Shown: positions 36,490-50,175, numbered from the stretch's first letter. The stretch: DNA of 64,000 bases from Tetrahymena elliotti 4EA (GCA_000231825.2 JH720310.1:273478-337477); one strand, 5' to 3'. The notes: generated by a model from the sequence alone, not told the origin. Translations and numbers: made by a program.

Positions 36490-39012
36490 ATGTCTGATAT
36501 TGATGAATTTGAGACAGAAAAAAATTATAAAAACAAAATAAAGAAAAAAGAATCGCAAGAGCATAACTGCGAAGTTACAACCGAAAAGACAAAGCAAACA
36601 AACGGTTCAGGATAACCTGAAGAATAAAGACATTCTTAAGCAAACATGTTTAATGAAAATAGCACACAGAAAAACCTTGTAAATAACTAAGCGCTTAATG
36701 AATGGCATATAAATTAATAGAACTTAGGTACTCCCAGAAGCAACTAATATAATAACTATTGCAATTAAAGCAGCAATAATTCTAATGCTCCCTCTTAAAT
36801 GAACTCTCATTTTGGCTCATAACAAGCAATTTTTGATATAGAATGCTAACATGTAAATCATCATAATTGTAAAAATTGTAATTATTCAAACAACTAAAGC
36901 TGCTAATCTATACAGCATGTAGAAACGCTCTAAGAAATTGAGAGGAGGCCTACGAATCCCAAATATATAAGAAGCAATTAAACTTTAACGACTCTAACTA
37001 CTGGTTTAAATACTTATCCTAATTCACACTAAGGACATTAACGAGCTCCTTCGTTCTCATTAGCGAGTAAGGCTAGTAATAGAGAAGAATGCTGTTAGAA
37101 TAATTGGTAAAGTGGCCACTTTCAACAAACCATAAATTAATAAAATATTTCAAATTAAAATGATAACAACACCAATAAAGACAATACTTATTACTTATCA
37201 GCTAATTACTAGACCGTATTGCCATCAAATAATCACAGTTTTTAAAACTAATCTAACTTTGAATAAGAGCTTGAAAATGATACTAAATAATTTAATTAGG
37301 CATCCCAAAATAATTTGGACATAAGTAAATCTTCTATGAATTTAATCCAATCAGATAGGAATGATAAAACATAAGTAAACAAATTCAATTTAGCACCACA
37401 CTAAAATTAAAATGTAAATTATTCATAGCATTAATATTAAATGGGTTCTGATTCAAGTCGCTGTAATTTCTAGTTTAACTAAGAATAAAATCAAGAATCG
37501 CCTCTTCCCATTAAAAAACTACCATTCAACTACACCAAGGATAAAAAGTTAAATTTGAATGTAAGAAATACAATAGCCCATGACCAATAAAGAAATGAAA
37601 TACCTAAACCAAATGAGCATTAAGATTTAGAAAATGTTGAACTAAATATTAGCTTTAGTAATTTAAGTCCTTTAGATAATAATTTAACTTAATAAAACTA
37701 AAACACCAATTAAAATCAAAATTAGAAAAAACTGTTCAATGCTAATCAAATTCTTTAAGATACAGGCAATTAATTTAATGCTAATAGCAGCCATTTGTAT
37801 TAATAAAATAAAGATTTCAAAGATTTTCCTGAATTTGACATCAAATCTGCACGTTCTTAATTTAATCTTGAAACAAACAACAACTCTGAAGATCATCATA
37901 ATCAAAATCAGAATTATCACTAGACTAATAATTTAGAAAAAAGTTTATTTAATAAGTTACAAAACAATATCACTAACCTAAAATAGCCTTAAGATTTACC
38001 AATCGATACTTAAAATCTACTTAATCCTAAAATTTCTGAAAACATGACAACAAATTGTGCATTAAAGTCTAATCGTACTAACATTACTAAAGAATTAGAA
38101 TCAAAGCAAAAAGAATATATGAATTCGTTTTGCTGTTATCCGTCTTAGGGAGAAACAAAGCATGATCTTGAAAAAAACAGTAGCAACAATAGTAATAATA
38201 ATAATGCCTACGATAATGATAAAATAATAAAGGGAAATAAAGAAAATACTCTAAATACGAAATACAATTATGGAGAGATAAAGCAAAAATGCTAATTAAT
38301 TTTAAGTAAAATAAATGAGATAGATCCTTCAGTTGCTTATAAAAAGATTCCAGAAATATTAAAACAAGAAAATGCAAATTGTGATGATTTTATAAAATTA
38401 TTAATTTAAGAAGCATAACAGCCAATTTATAACTCAGAAATAGACTTCAAAGTACAATTTTAATTTAATAGTGATTTTTTCATCAAAAGTGTGATCGTTT
38501 AAGAAATTAAAAACTTAGAAAAAAATCAAATGTTAGAGTTTGCTGAAAAGAAAATTGAGAGTTCGTGCTTTTACAAAATCTTTAAATCTTTTTATTTCTA
38601 ATTTCATAGACTTTTTTTGAGGTTAATTATCTTATACATGATCTCCTGTTTAATAATTTTTGCTATGTATTTTTCTTATTAGGAAATCCCTTTTCTATTA
38701 GAAATCTTCCTAGTCTTAACATTTATCTTTCAAATCATCTTTTCAATCATCTTCAACTACTTCAAATGCTTCCAGAGCAAAAAAAATATTCAATATTTCT
38801 ATTTCCTCATTTGCTTCTCCTAAATCGCTATCATATCGTGTCTGCAATATTAAGACAAAAGAACGGAATATCAAATTATCTAAATATGCTCTATCATTTT
38901 AAGAGTCCTACAAATAATCCTCTAATTAATTTTGTCCTTCTATTTTTATAAAATGAACAAAGCTGCCTAAAAATTCTTACTCTGCTTTAAAATATTTAAA
39001 TTGAATCAATGA
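36490..39012 (+). CDS. Asn/Gln-rich protein with four C-terminal membrane helices, 840 aa
   Basis: Seen: an intronless frame from ATG at 36490 to TGA at 39010-39012, using TAA/TAG for Gln dozens of times. Residues 1 to about 600 are polar, dominated by Asn and Gln with Ser and His (for example NHHNCKNCNYSNNQSCQ), with no membrane segments. Residues about 615-690 form a charged folded-looking part (LSKINEIDPSVAYKKIPEI, IQEAQQPIYNSEIDFKVQF). Four hydrophobic helices follow at about 707-727, 733-758, 767-788 and 795-822, and a short basic/Cys tail (FLLCFKIFKLNQ). There is no signal peptide, so the long N-terminal domain is predicted cytosolic. Family not recognised. The absence of introns across 2.5 kb is unusual next to its neighbours. 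The Asn/Gln-rich region is prion-like in composition. Confidence 0.85.
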
Positions 39013-40320
39013 AATAAATAAAGAAAGATCAACATTTACTTCTAATTTCTGTTGATTGATACAAAAAAAAAAATAAAAGAATAAACTAATAACAAATAAA
39101 CTAAACCAAACAAAACCCCCAACTAATTAACTATTATGCAATATTTCTTTATATCTTACTCTCCCAACTTTAATAACAAAATGTAATTATTATTATTATT
39201 ATTAGTGTTTTCAATATATAAATAAAGTACTTACTTAACAACTTAATTTAAAAAAAATATGTTTCAAAAAAAATAAATGTCAAATATTTCTCATCATAAT
39301 TCAAAAACTCTATAATAAAGCTTATTACAATAATTACCAATTATATATAATAAAAATACTATAATAAATACTTTTCATCTGTTAAATTGTTTATTTATTT
39401 CATTGTATTGATAGTCTTATTATTCAAATAAATTGTAACAAAAACCATCTCTCATATTACTAATATTACTTACTTTCTAATCTAAAAGAAACTATTAAAA
39501 TTTCTTAAAAATTTACTGTATCAAAAAAGGTAATTCAAAAAATATTATTGTAACATCTTTTCAATTACAAATAAGAGTTTTACAAAATTGTCTATTTAAT
39601 ACTTAATTCATATTATTAATTAAATGAACAAAATCTAATTTAAAATATTTTATTAAATATTGATAAAACCATTTGATTTCTTGTAGAATATAATATAAAA
39701 AAGCATCAAAATTTAATAAACTTAAAAAATTTGCAATAAATATTCTGTTGATAAAATAAAATATTTTTGCTTTATTTTGACTTTTCTTCCATATAAAAAA
39801 ATTGAATTAAAAATAATATTTTATTTTTTATGCCATTTTTATGATACTAATGAAGATTTCATTCATAATTTGGCTATTCAAAATTTATTGTTTCAAATAT
39901 TCATTATTATGATTTGTACTGAATTATAAAATCGAAATAAGTGGTTAATGAATAGAAAAATATATTGGTAATAAAAATGACCTTATTAATAAATAATTAA
40001 ATTTACTTTTCCAAATTGACAAATTGTAACACTTTTTTGATAATTAATTAGTCTTTTTAATTCTTGATTCAAACTTTCATTTTTGTTTTGATGTAAAAAA
40101 ATATCTTTATTAGTTAATTAATTTATCTTTTAATTGCTTTACGTTATCAAGATTCTTTCATAATTTTTCGAATTTTAAATTTAGAATCTTTTCATTAATT
40201 AGAATAAAGAAAAAAATTCAAATATTTATAATAATTAATAATTCAAAAGAAGAAAAGATAATCAAATAAGAAAAAACAAAACATGAAAAAATAACAAAAA
40301 AATTCAAACTTAAATATGTC
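39013..40320. other. AT-rich intergenic region
   Basis: Nothing I can support: homopolymers and short TAT repeats (tattattattattattag near 39190). Confidence 0.55.
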
Positions 40321-40330
40321 TTAATAGCCA

Positions 40331-40560
40331 AAACCTCGCTTAAAGTAATGAGAGAAGATCAAGTATTTCAGGGATGAAACTATGTTTTTAAAATCCAGGA
40401 CTCGACGCTCACAAAGCACCTTTTATAAAATAATTGATATTAATAATAAATCCACAATACGCAATTACATTTATTATTTCAATTATTGTGCTTTCTCCGC
40501 GGATATATACCAGATTAGCTCTCTCATTACTTTTCGAGTCTACTATTATAGACCTCTCTC
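40331..40560. other. Nested inverted repeats, possible structured RNA
   Basis: A 13-nt arm at 40342-40354 (AAAGTAATGAGAG) is perfectly complementary to 40521-40533. Inside lies a second pair, AAAGCAC at 40413-40419 with GTGCTTT at 40488-40494. Just outside is a small hairpin, GTCTA at 40538-40542 with TAGAC at 40549-40553. The stretch is richer in G+C than its flanks. A 60-codon frame starting at 40382 ends in a standard-code TAG and shows no protein features. Could be an unidentified non-coding RNA; no known RNA family is recognised. Confidence 0.35.
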
Positions 40561-40569
40561 TTAGCCCTC

Positions 40570-41360
40570 ATATATAAAAAGTATTTTTTAAAATATTAGG
40601 AAATAGCTCTCTGAATCAGTCTAACAGTCAGTCAATCAGTCGCTCTTGCTCTCTAAAAATAAAATAAAATATTAAAAAGATAAAAAACAAATAAAATATA
40701 AAAATATTATTGAATTAAAACATAAAATGAATAAAATAATCATAAAAAATTCAAAAGCAAACTAAGAAAACTAAAACTAAAAGAAACTATAAAAAAATAA
40801 AAGCAAACAAATAGACAAACAAAGAAAAAACTAGAAGAATAATAACAAAACAAATTATCTTATAAATTTACAAAATGAATTTATATTAAAATCAACTAAA
40901 AATCAAATTCAAATTTTCAAAATCAAACTGTAAATAATTATATTTCTTATTTTAAGAAATTGCTTCACTTTATTTATCAAAGCAAATTATAATTAATCTT
41001 AAATATTCATTCATTTAAAGATATCAATTCGTTATCAAATAAATTTTCAAATTAATCATTTATTTTATTTAGAAATTAAATAATCAATTTTGGAAATAAC
41101 AAAACTTATTTAAAATATAAAAATATTTAGTTTTGCAAAATATATTCGTCTAGTTTTAAAATAAGAAAATCTTAAGATGGCTTTTAAAAGAAAATGTTTT
41201 AACAAATTATAAATAAAGAGAGAGAGGATATATAAACTAGTATTTAATATATTTATAAGATTTTATAAAATCTATATGATTTTAAATTTATATATTAAGA
41301 ATTTTATGATAGTGAATTTAGAACAAACATAGTTAGTTAGTTATTCATTAATTATTGGTT
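40570..41360. other. AT-rich intergenic region
   Basis: No gene seen. Contains the 3' flank of the phosphatase gene. Confidence 0.5.
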
Positions 41361-41363
41361 TCA

Positions 41364-42464
41364 TCAATACATATTTTTTACAGGTCTTTTACGGAATTGA
41401 TTCTATGTAATCATGTTACTAGCTTTATTAGATGTTAATTATACATTATTGAAGATAGGGACTGGTCCTCTCGAAGATGTTCTAAGGTTACCATTTGCAT
41501 TATAAGTAATTATGTTTGGACCATTATTCATTTAGTTAAATGCATATTATTGTTAAATTAGATTGAGTTAAGCTGCTTGTTGCTTGCTAGCGCTGTTTTA
41601 ATTACTGTTATTGTTGTTGCTTTCCTTTTCTGGCTTAGAAGCGGGCTATTGATTGTTACTAATTACTTTATGGATCCCTAAAATTTGAAGATTTTCATTA
41701 TTTTATGCAAGTTTCTATGCCAATATTTAGGCCATATTTTTGTTAGTCATAGGTTGTAATCTTTAATTCCTTTTTAAGGCATTTTTTTATGATTAAGTCT
41801 GCAAATTTAACTTTTAATTGTGATTAATCATAAGAGCAGGTGGAGCCTATGAGTGTAAAAGATCATCTTATTCAAAAGATGATTTAGGATTCATTATATT
41901 ATTTAAATTGTTTGAGAGATTTTAAAAAGCGATTTTATTCATACTAGCAGATCTATTTGAATTTTATTATTGTAGAGCATTCTAATTATTATTTGAACTT
42001 ATTTTCATATTTGGTTTAGAAATTCCTAAATGCTATTCAAATTGCTTTAATTGTCTTTCAAATCCAAAATTAGGGCAAACCACTTTTCTTTTTGATTTAA
42101 CATAGTTAATTGTTTCTCTGAATGAGGCATTATTCGCTCTCATTAAATATGCAATCACACAAGTTGCACTTCTACTGATTCCTGCTGCACAATGTACCAA
42201 AACACCTCCACGTTTTAATCCTTCCTCTATTTCCCTAAAAGTGGAATCAAAACAATTAGAAATATTTTGAGTTTCTATATCTAATAAATTGTATTGTTTG
42301 TGAGTAATTCCATCAGATGGAAGATATGATACACCTAATCCACTCGCAGTTGTCAAAACTGTTTTTATTCCTTTTTCTTTAAGCATTCTCTTGTCAATGG
42401 CAGCTGTATAATCTCCTAACCACAAAGCACCTTAATCAGGAGTCTCCTCCACAATTTTATTCAT
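41364..42464 (-). CDS. Dual-specificity protein phosphatase with Gln/Asn-rich tail, 366 aa
   Basis: Role: dephosphorylates phosphotyrosine and phosphoserine/threonine, often on MAP kinases. Seen: ATG at 42464, TGA at 41364-41366, no intron. Residues 14-145 form the catalytic domain: LWLGDYTAA at the start, general-acid Asp62 in NLLDIE, and the signature HCAAGISRSAT with nucleophile Cys92 and Arg98 binding phosphate. AYLM and the following helix fit the family (CVIAYLMR). The remaining roughly 220 residues are low-complexity Gln, Asn and Ser with basic spots (RGPVPIF, FRKRPVKNMY at the end). This is more than twice the usual atypical DUSP length because of the tail. No kinase-interaction (rhodanese) domain is present, so it is of the atypical DUSP type. 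Substrate unknown. Confidence 0.95.
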
Positions 42465-42479
42465 ATTTTGATAATTGTG

Positions 42480-44820
42480 AAAGAGAAATCTTCTGTTTCC
42501 TAAGTACATTTGTCAATACTCTTTTAGTTTTTGCAAGTAAAACTCTGAAATTTAAATTTATTAATTGAAGTTACTTAGTAATAATCAACCAATATTTCTA
42601 AAATCTATCAAAAAATTGATTTTTAATTGTCTTTCTTTCCTTTTTTAATATAATCCTCTCCTTATTCAATCTTATTAGCCACTACAAATATTTCCAGAAT
42701 CTCATTTTTCGATATATAAAATGATTGATTTATCAATCCTATCTATCTGAATCAATAACTGCATCAAAAAAATTTATACCTTTAAATTTACATAAATTGA
42801 ATAATAAAGCCAAAAACTCGAATGAAACTCTCTTGAACGTTAAATTTAAAGATTATTTTGTGTTCATTCTATTCTATTTTATTTATTTATTAATTAAGAT
42901 TTTAAATATTTTTAGACATTTTAATAAAAATCATCAAACAATTAAATATTTTAATTCCAAAACAAAAACTTCTTTTTTTTTCTAAAATAATTTTAAAAAA
43001 TTTTAAATTAAATTTACATAAATAGAATAACTAAACCAAAAACTCTGAGTGAAGCATTTAAATAATTTTCATCATTTTAATTAAAATAATTAAAAATATT
43101 TAATTTTCAAATACCTCTAAAATATATTTTATTTATTTCCATAAAAGAAAGATTTCCCTTTTTTCCAAAATACTTTAATAAATAAAAAAATAAAATTTAA
43201 ATTTAAATAGTTTATTAACATTTATTTAAATTATTAAAAATAAAATTTTATATACAGATTCATTTTATTTATTATTTATTTTGTATACAAAATTAGTCCT
43301 AAACTCTTATGAGCATTTTTATTTGATTAAGAAATCAAAAATTGATATTTTGTAAACACAATTATTATCACAAAGGATGTCAATAAGGATAAAGAGAAAA
43401 TGGAATGAATATAAAGAATTTAAATGAATAGCTTTAACTTAGATTTTTATTGTTAAGACTTAAGAAGCATAAATAATCAGTTTAATGAAAACGCAAACAC
43501 ATTTTTGAAAAAGTAATCTTTTAAACAATTTGTTAAATAATCTACTTCTATATTACATATTTACATTATAGATTTTTAAAACCTATTTAAATCCAATTAA
43601 GAAGAGAATAGCATTTATTTAATTTAATTAAGTAGAATTTAATTTAATTGTTATTTATATTTCAATATCTGTAAAAAATTAAATAAGATTAAGTTGTTTA
43701 AAAGTTTAAAATAATAATCCTATTTTGAAATGTTTATTTGATTAAAATTTAAGAATAATAAACAATCCTTGAGGATTTTTCCTATTAAATTAAATATTTT
43801 ACCACACTCTTATAATAATAAAATATATGATGGTGTATGCAAAAGACTACTGAAATACGAGAACAAATCTTAAAAAATTAAAAAAGTTTTTAAAAAGATA
43901 ATATCTTTAAAAAACTTTGTTCATGATAGATAGAAGAGTTGGGAAAATATACTTCATTGAAAAAGATATATTAGATTCATTATTGCACTTAAAATTTATT
44001 AAAAATATACTATTTACAAACTAGGAAAATAAACAATTAATTAATACATTAAATATGAAGCTTTACAAAAAAGATAAAATATTCAGACTAAAAATTTTAT
44101 CAGCTGAATTATAAAATATAATTTAACAAGTTACTGATCTATTTATTTGATTATTGTCACATTTTATAGTTATATTAAAATGTTTTATGCTTAAAATAAA
44201 AGGTTCAGTAATTGAGTAATACAAGCATACATTTATCCAAACTAATATTTAATTATATGAAAAATAGTGTTTTTCTGTTAAAGTACTGGATGTAAAATAT
44301 TGGAGTATTAATAAATTTTTAAGGTGATTTAGTTACTATGAGCTAAAAAGGATTCCTAATAAATGTAATTTGAGAATGATAGACTATTCTACTATTACTA
44401 AAGAAAATGAATAATAGAACTGCATTAATTGATAGATTTATTTAAGTTTTGTTTGAGTCTGAATACTTTATTTACCATATATAAGTAGATATATATGAGC
44501 ATGATGTATTGTATTTATTACCTTAAGAAAGATTGTTAACAGTCTTTATTTAGCAAACAGATAAATTGAATAGTGTTAAGAAGAATTAAATGAAGTTTGA
44601 ATGATTAATTAAATAAAATAGAAAGATACAATAAAAAAGTATATATCAAATAATTTAAGCAATAAATATTTTTATATAAGAAATCTATCAAAAATAATTC
44701 AAACACTGATTAAGAAAAATAAAAAAAATTGTTAATTCATTTTGTTTGTTTGCATAAATAAATAAATAGAGAATTTTAAAAAATCAATCATATAGCTAGA
44801 TAGTTAGTGAAATACTCAAC
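42480..44820. other. AT-rich intergenic region
   Basis: A long gap between two divergently oriented genes (phosphatase minus, secreted protein plus), so it should contain both promoters. I see no gene or RNA. A plus-strand open frame at 42725-42985 is low-complexity and unsupported. Confidence 0.5.
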
Positions 44821-44831
44821 AACCCTTATTA

Positions 44832-47800
44832 ATGTCTAAAATAAAAAGCAATAACATGCTCTAGATGAATTCTAGAAATAGGGCTATTTATTGTTTTCTT
44901 TTGATAACTATCTTATATTTACCTTCCACCTAAGCTTTTTGTAATTAATTCCTTATTTAAAGATAAAAATAAACTAATAAATATGAAATATAATAATTAT
45001 AGTTAAATCTAAAATCAGCAGTGATGAAACTCCTCCTACTACAGAATACCCTACTTTTAACATCAAGCTTAAATTTGTTACATAGCACTTTGCTCCTGTC
45101 TAAAATTGTTCAGTATTTTAAAATTAATTATTTGTTTGAGTTTTGTAATATTAAGGATGATTTATTAAATAATAGATTAAAATCACTATTGATTCAGACG
45201 TTTACGAAGCAAAACATGATGTAAATGGTTCTGTCGGTTTGAAGGGATCTTTTAAGAAATCAGTGACAGATGATAAAGTCCCAATTTAAATTGAAATTTC
45301 ATCTGGGTCAGGTGAAAACACTCTAACTAACACTGTAACTAAAGACTTAACAAAAAGCACAACTAATGCTAGTGAATATGAATTAAATGAACAAATCATT
45401 TATCACCCTAACATCCCTAAAGAAGCTCACTTGAAGGGTACAGTTTAAAATGAAGAAGGTCAAAGTATACCCCATGCTAAATTATCAATATCTATTGACT
45501 ATCCTGTTTTCTAAGATTTTTTGACTGTATACACAGGAGATAGTGGTGAGTTCGATGTGGTAATGTTCCTTGAACAACTTAACCCAATTTATGGTAATTT
45601 ACATTAAATTATTAGCATTTTTCAATATTAAAATAAGTATTCAATGAAATGGAGATAGAATGATAAGTTTAAATAGATAAATTCTCTTAAAAGATTTAGT
45701 AGTTTAATAGAGAAAAAAAAAGTGTTAACTGAAAATTCAGTTAAAATCTAAAGCCAGAAAGAATCAAAGTTTTATTTAAAGCAAATAAATTTTATATTTT
45801 TCAGCCAAAAATTTTCTAAATAAAGCAATAAAAATTTCATTTCTCATAAAAATCATAAAAAGTAAAAAGAGAAAGTCAAATTGTTTTCCAAATTATAAGT
45901 GAGAATGCTCCTTTTTGTCTTCATGATAAAAAATTATTGAAAATATTTTAAATTGTTATTAATTTATTTAAAAGGAAATCTTTCAATAGAAGCTGATGGC
46001 TATATTCCTTGGAACATTAAGAAAGACACTGAATATACTTAAGGTTTTTATATTATAGATCATTTGCTGTTTGAATTTGATAAGCCTATTGTCCTCAAGA
46101 AGGGTAGCGTTAATTTAAATTTAGATATAAATGTTATAGAACACTCTAATAATAAACCTTACAGTGGCTCTGCAGTTGCTGTTTCTTGCAAAAGTGGTAA
46201 AAATCCTACACATGTAAAGTAATATTAGTTAGGAAATACAGGTGATGATGGAAAAATGGTTTTTTAAGATTCAAAAGAATTTGATTAAGAAGAAAAAATT
46301 ATTTGTGAAGTCACAGCTTCTCCTGCAGTAAACTCAAATAAATTATATGCAAGTGCAGCTACAGTTACATTCCTTCGCTCAAACCAATTTAAAGTTGATC
46401 CATTAACTATATACATCACTACTGAACCTATTAAAGGTACTATAACTGGTATCTTCTAAAGCTCTATTGATAATTCTGCCATACCAAACCTCTTAGTTTC
46501 ATTTTCTTAAACTAGTACCATAAAAGCTTTGGCAGATCCTGTTTAGACTGACCAAAATGGTAAATTCACTATTTTAGTCACTGGTTTCAAAACCGAAGGA
46601 AAATATGATGGTTCTATTGTTTATACTTCTGATGTGTACGATACTAGCTTCAATTACCCTTTAACTCTAACCGAAGATAAATTCTACTCACAAGATGTAG
46701 GTATCCTTAAAGCTACTTTAAAGCCTGTTCCTGTTACTATCAATATTACTGGTACTCTCATAGAAAAAACCTTAAAGACAGCACTTGCTGAGTATGATTT
46801 AGTTATCACCATTTCTTATTCCAGCAGTAATTTATTTAATTAAAAATTTTTAATTATTTCAATATATGTAAAATGCTTGAATTTTTAAATATTTTGATTG
46901 AGAAAGATTTGATTTTGATTCAAAAATATTGAAAAGATTGAAATAATTAAAATATTTAAAAATAAATTTTATTTTATGAATAGCTAAAAATGTAGAGACT
47001 ATTCCTTTGAAAACTGATGCTAATGGTTTGTTCTCTCATCAATTCTAAGGTAAAAATACTGAAAACTATATTATTGGAATCAATGCTAAAGAATCAGAAG
47101 AATTCTAAGAATTGAATTTGAAGAGAGAGTTAGGACCTAATAAGCCTAGTTTATTTGATGCAGATTTTAAGTAAATTTCTGTACCTAGAGTTTAAACTTA
47201 TGGTTTAATTATTGGATATCTTTATGATGTTAATACTAAAAAACCTTTGACAGAGGGTAGAATTTCAGTCATTGCTGAAAAACCCTTCCCTGAATAGAAC
47301 TAGAAATGTGAATTTAAAGAAAATGGTAATTTCAGATGTGACTTCTTTGTTGAAAAGTACTTGACTTATAATGCTTAAATTTAGATAGATACAGACTATG
47401 GCATGAGTGCTAAAGTTGAAGTTGGAGAACTAAATAAATAAAATAATTACACAATAACAGGTCTTAAAGGTGGTGTTAAATTTGAAGTTGTACCCTAAGA
47501 CGGTTTAATATAAGGTACACTCTTCAATGGTGAGACAAACTAAGTTTTAACTGAGGGTAGCTATACAATTACTTCTATTGATCCACATATTGACAACTAA
47601 GAAACTTTGATTAACAAAATCACTTAAATTAACAGTGATGGTACTTTCAAAATATAATTGAATCTTCATCTTGGACCTTAATACACTGTTAGAGTTGTTT
47701 TTTCCTCTGGATCCCTCCCTGTTAGTGAATAAGTATTTTTACTTAACTACAAAAATAAGTATACTTTATCAGGCTTGCAAATTAATCTTGGTATGTAATT

Positions 47801-50175
47801 AAATGGACTATTCAGTGGTTCAGTTATAAATAAGTAGTTTATTCCTATCTCAAATGCTATTATCAAAGTTTTCATTGATGGAATTGCCAATCCATTCATT
47901 GGGGCAACTGATGTGAAAGGACAATTTAGCATCAAAGTGCCATCTCCTACTACTTAAGATGTTCTCAAAGCTAAATTCACTGTAATTTAATACTCTTATT
48001 GATATTTTCTTTTGTTTTTCTAATTTATTTATTTAATAATGAAAATATTTTAATTAATTAATTGATAAGGTTGATAAAGAGAAATACAAATAGTTCAGTA
48101 ATGATGGAATTGAATTTACTAAGGAAAACAAATTTTAAGTTAAAGACTATAAAATCACTTTGTCAGGTGAATGGTGGAAATCATTTTTTGGAGGTAAAAT
48201 TATAGATGAAAATAACTTACCCGTTCCATTCTGTTCTCTCTCTCTTGTTCTTAAGGATAGCTTTAAGGAACCAACTACCCCTTTACCTTACAACACTGTT
48301 AGTGTTTTATCAGGAGATTATATATTTACTATTGATGTAAATTATGATGATGACTATATGAGTTATCTCTCCATTAAGTGCAATAACTTTATTGATAGAA
48401 TCGAGCCTGTTAATTTAGGTACTCAAAATCAATACAAAATTGAAAATAGAATTTCTAAAATGGAAAGAAAGCTTATCCAACTTCAATTCTCTGGTTCTGT
48501 CTTAAATTCTATTAGTGAACCTGTTCCTGGTATCTCAATTAAGTTAACCTTTGACTATGAATCACACACTCATGGAGTCCATGATATGGGTGAAGGATTC
48601 AACAAAAATGGTAAATTTATTTAATCTTTAATCTTAACTAATCTAAAAATTTAAATGTACTAATTAATCTTTAATATAATTTTAGGTAGCTTTGACTTCA
48701 GATAAAAGGTGTTGATGGGATATAATTACAAAGCTAGTGTATAAATTTAACTTCCTAAAGAAGCTATTGATGCTGATTACCAAACAATCAACTTTGATTT
48801 ACAATTTAATGACAGCAATAACTATCAAGTTCATAAGGAAATAGAAATCAAAAAATCCCTTACAGACTGCTTTATTAGTGGATTTATTTTAGATTCTGAA
48901 ACAAAGACTCCTCTTTCAGGTGCACAAGCTATCCTTCATTTCACTTAAAGTGATTTCTCTGATTATAGTTTATTCGTTTATACTAATGAATAAGGCTAAT
49001 TCGAAATTAAGACAAAAATTTAAGAAGGATACTTTTATGTTGCTAAGGCGGAAGGAAAAAAATAAAATTATAAAGATAACTTTGTTGATATTGTTTTATC
49101 TGTTGAGAATAAGTTTTCCATAACTGGTATTTAAATTCTTTTAACTAAAGCTGCAGATGCCGATTATACTAATGGATTCATTCATGGTCATGGATTATCT
49201 ATTACTGGAGATCCTATTGCTTCAAGCAATGTCATCGCTTACTCTGAAGTAGAACCTTCTGTTAAGTACTAAGCATCTACAGATGCTAATGGATTCTTTG
49301 CTCTCCCTGATTTGAGATTAGTAAAGGGTAATGTTTATGCATTTGTTGTAGAATTACAACCAGCTGATGCTAATTTTGATAAAAAGTAACGTAGAATTCA
49401 CCTATCTGTTAATGATGATTACCAATACAATAACTTGACTTTGGCTGCTGAAAGATTGAGAGTTAAATACACAATCAAAGGTAAAGTGAGTGATTAAAAT
49501 TCTGGATTAGTTTTAGGAGGTACCTACATCACAGTTTCTTTTATCAGTTAAAGATTTATTGATAATTCTTACACCTATTCCACTTAAGAGGGTGAATTCA
49601 CTCTTACTGGAACAGTTTCTAAGGGACTTAATTATGAAGGTAAATTAGTATTTATCCATGCAGGATATGAAACATAGACTCCTTAAATCACCTTCTAATA
49701 TGATGCTAATGCTACTAGTAATGATGCTTTCTATTCCAAGAATGATATTAACATCTAATTAACTTTGAATCCTTTCTAAAAATTGTACTACGTTGATGAA
49801 AGAAACATCATCCCCATTAAATCTAAGGTTTATGAAAAAACTACTTGCAAGCTCTACCCTAATAAATATTTACCCTTCGTTAAAGTATCTCTCTACTTCG
49901 AAGGTTAGAAAGGAAAGGAAGGAACTTTGATTGCTTAAACTTATACTGATTTAAAAGGTAATTTTGTTATCTATTCTCCAAGACCTCTATTCTCAGATTT
50001 ACAATCTTACCTTGTTTTTGAAAGAAATGGATACAATCAACTTAAGGAGTTTTAGAGAATTACTCCTAATGCTTACTACATTGAATAAGGACCCCACTAA
50101 GTTAGTAATAAATCAGGTGTATCAGACTGTTCTAAAAAGCAAAGGAAAATTCAAAATAAATATGACAAAGTTTGA
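44832..50175 (+). CDS. Secreted multidomain beta-sandwich repeat protein, 1505 aa
   Basis: Seen: seven exons (44832-44940, 45003-45112, 45176-45593, 45975-46826, 46984-47981, 48070-48610, 48686-50175) that close in phase to 1505 residues and TGA. Exon 1 holds a signal peptide (IYCFLLITILYLPSTQAF); the start may be 44832 or an in-frame ATG at 44865. The body repeats units of about 100 residues with G(T/K)(V/L/I)..., a P-hydrophobic turn and a TDxNGxF(S/T) motif (TDQNGKFTI, TDANGLFSH, TDVKGQFSI, TNEQGQFEI, TDANGFFAL, TDLKGNFVI). Known: this motif is typical of carboxypeptidase-regulatory-like and CNA-B-like beta-sandwich domains in surface and matrix proteins. Inferred: about ten such domains, exported, with no membrane anchor at the C-terminus (ends KKQRKIQNKYDKV). 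Possibly an adhesin or extracellular coat component. The intron at 45594-45974 is unusually long (381 nt). Confidence 0.85.

Noticed and set aside
38087..38377. Minus-strand 96-codon frame
   Set aside because: Lies inside the 840-aa plus-strand gene in an antisense frame, with Tyr and Leu runs produced by repetitive Asn/Lys codons.
45021..45224. Leu-rich plus-strand frame starting MKLLLLQNTLL, resembling a signal peptide
   Set aside because: Overlaps exons 2 and 3 of the secreted protein in another phase; the true signal peptide is in the exon at 44832-44940 and joins in frame.
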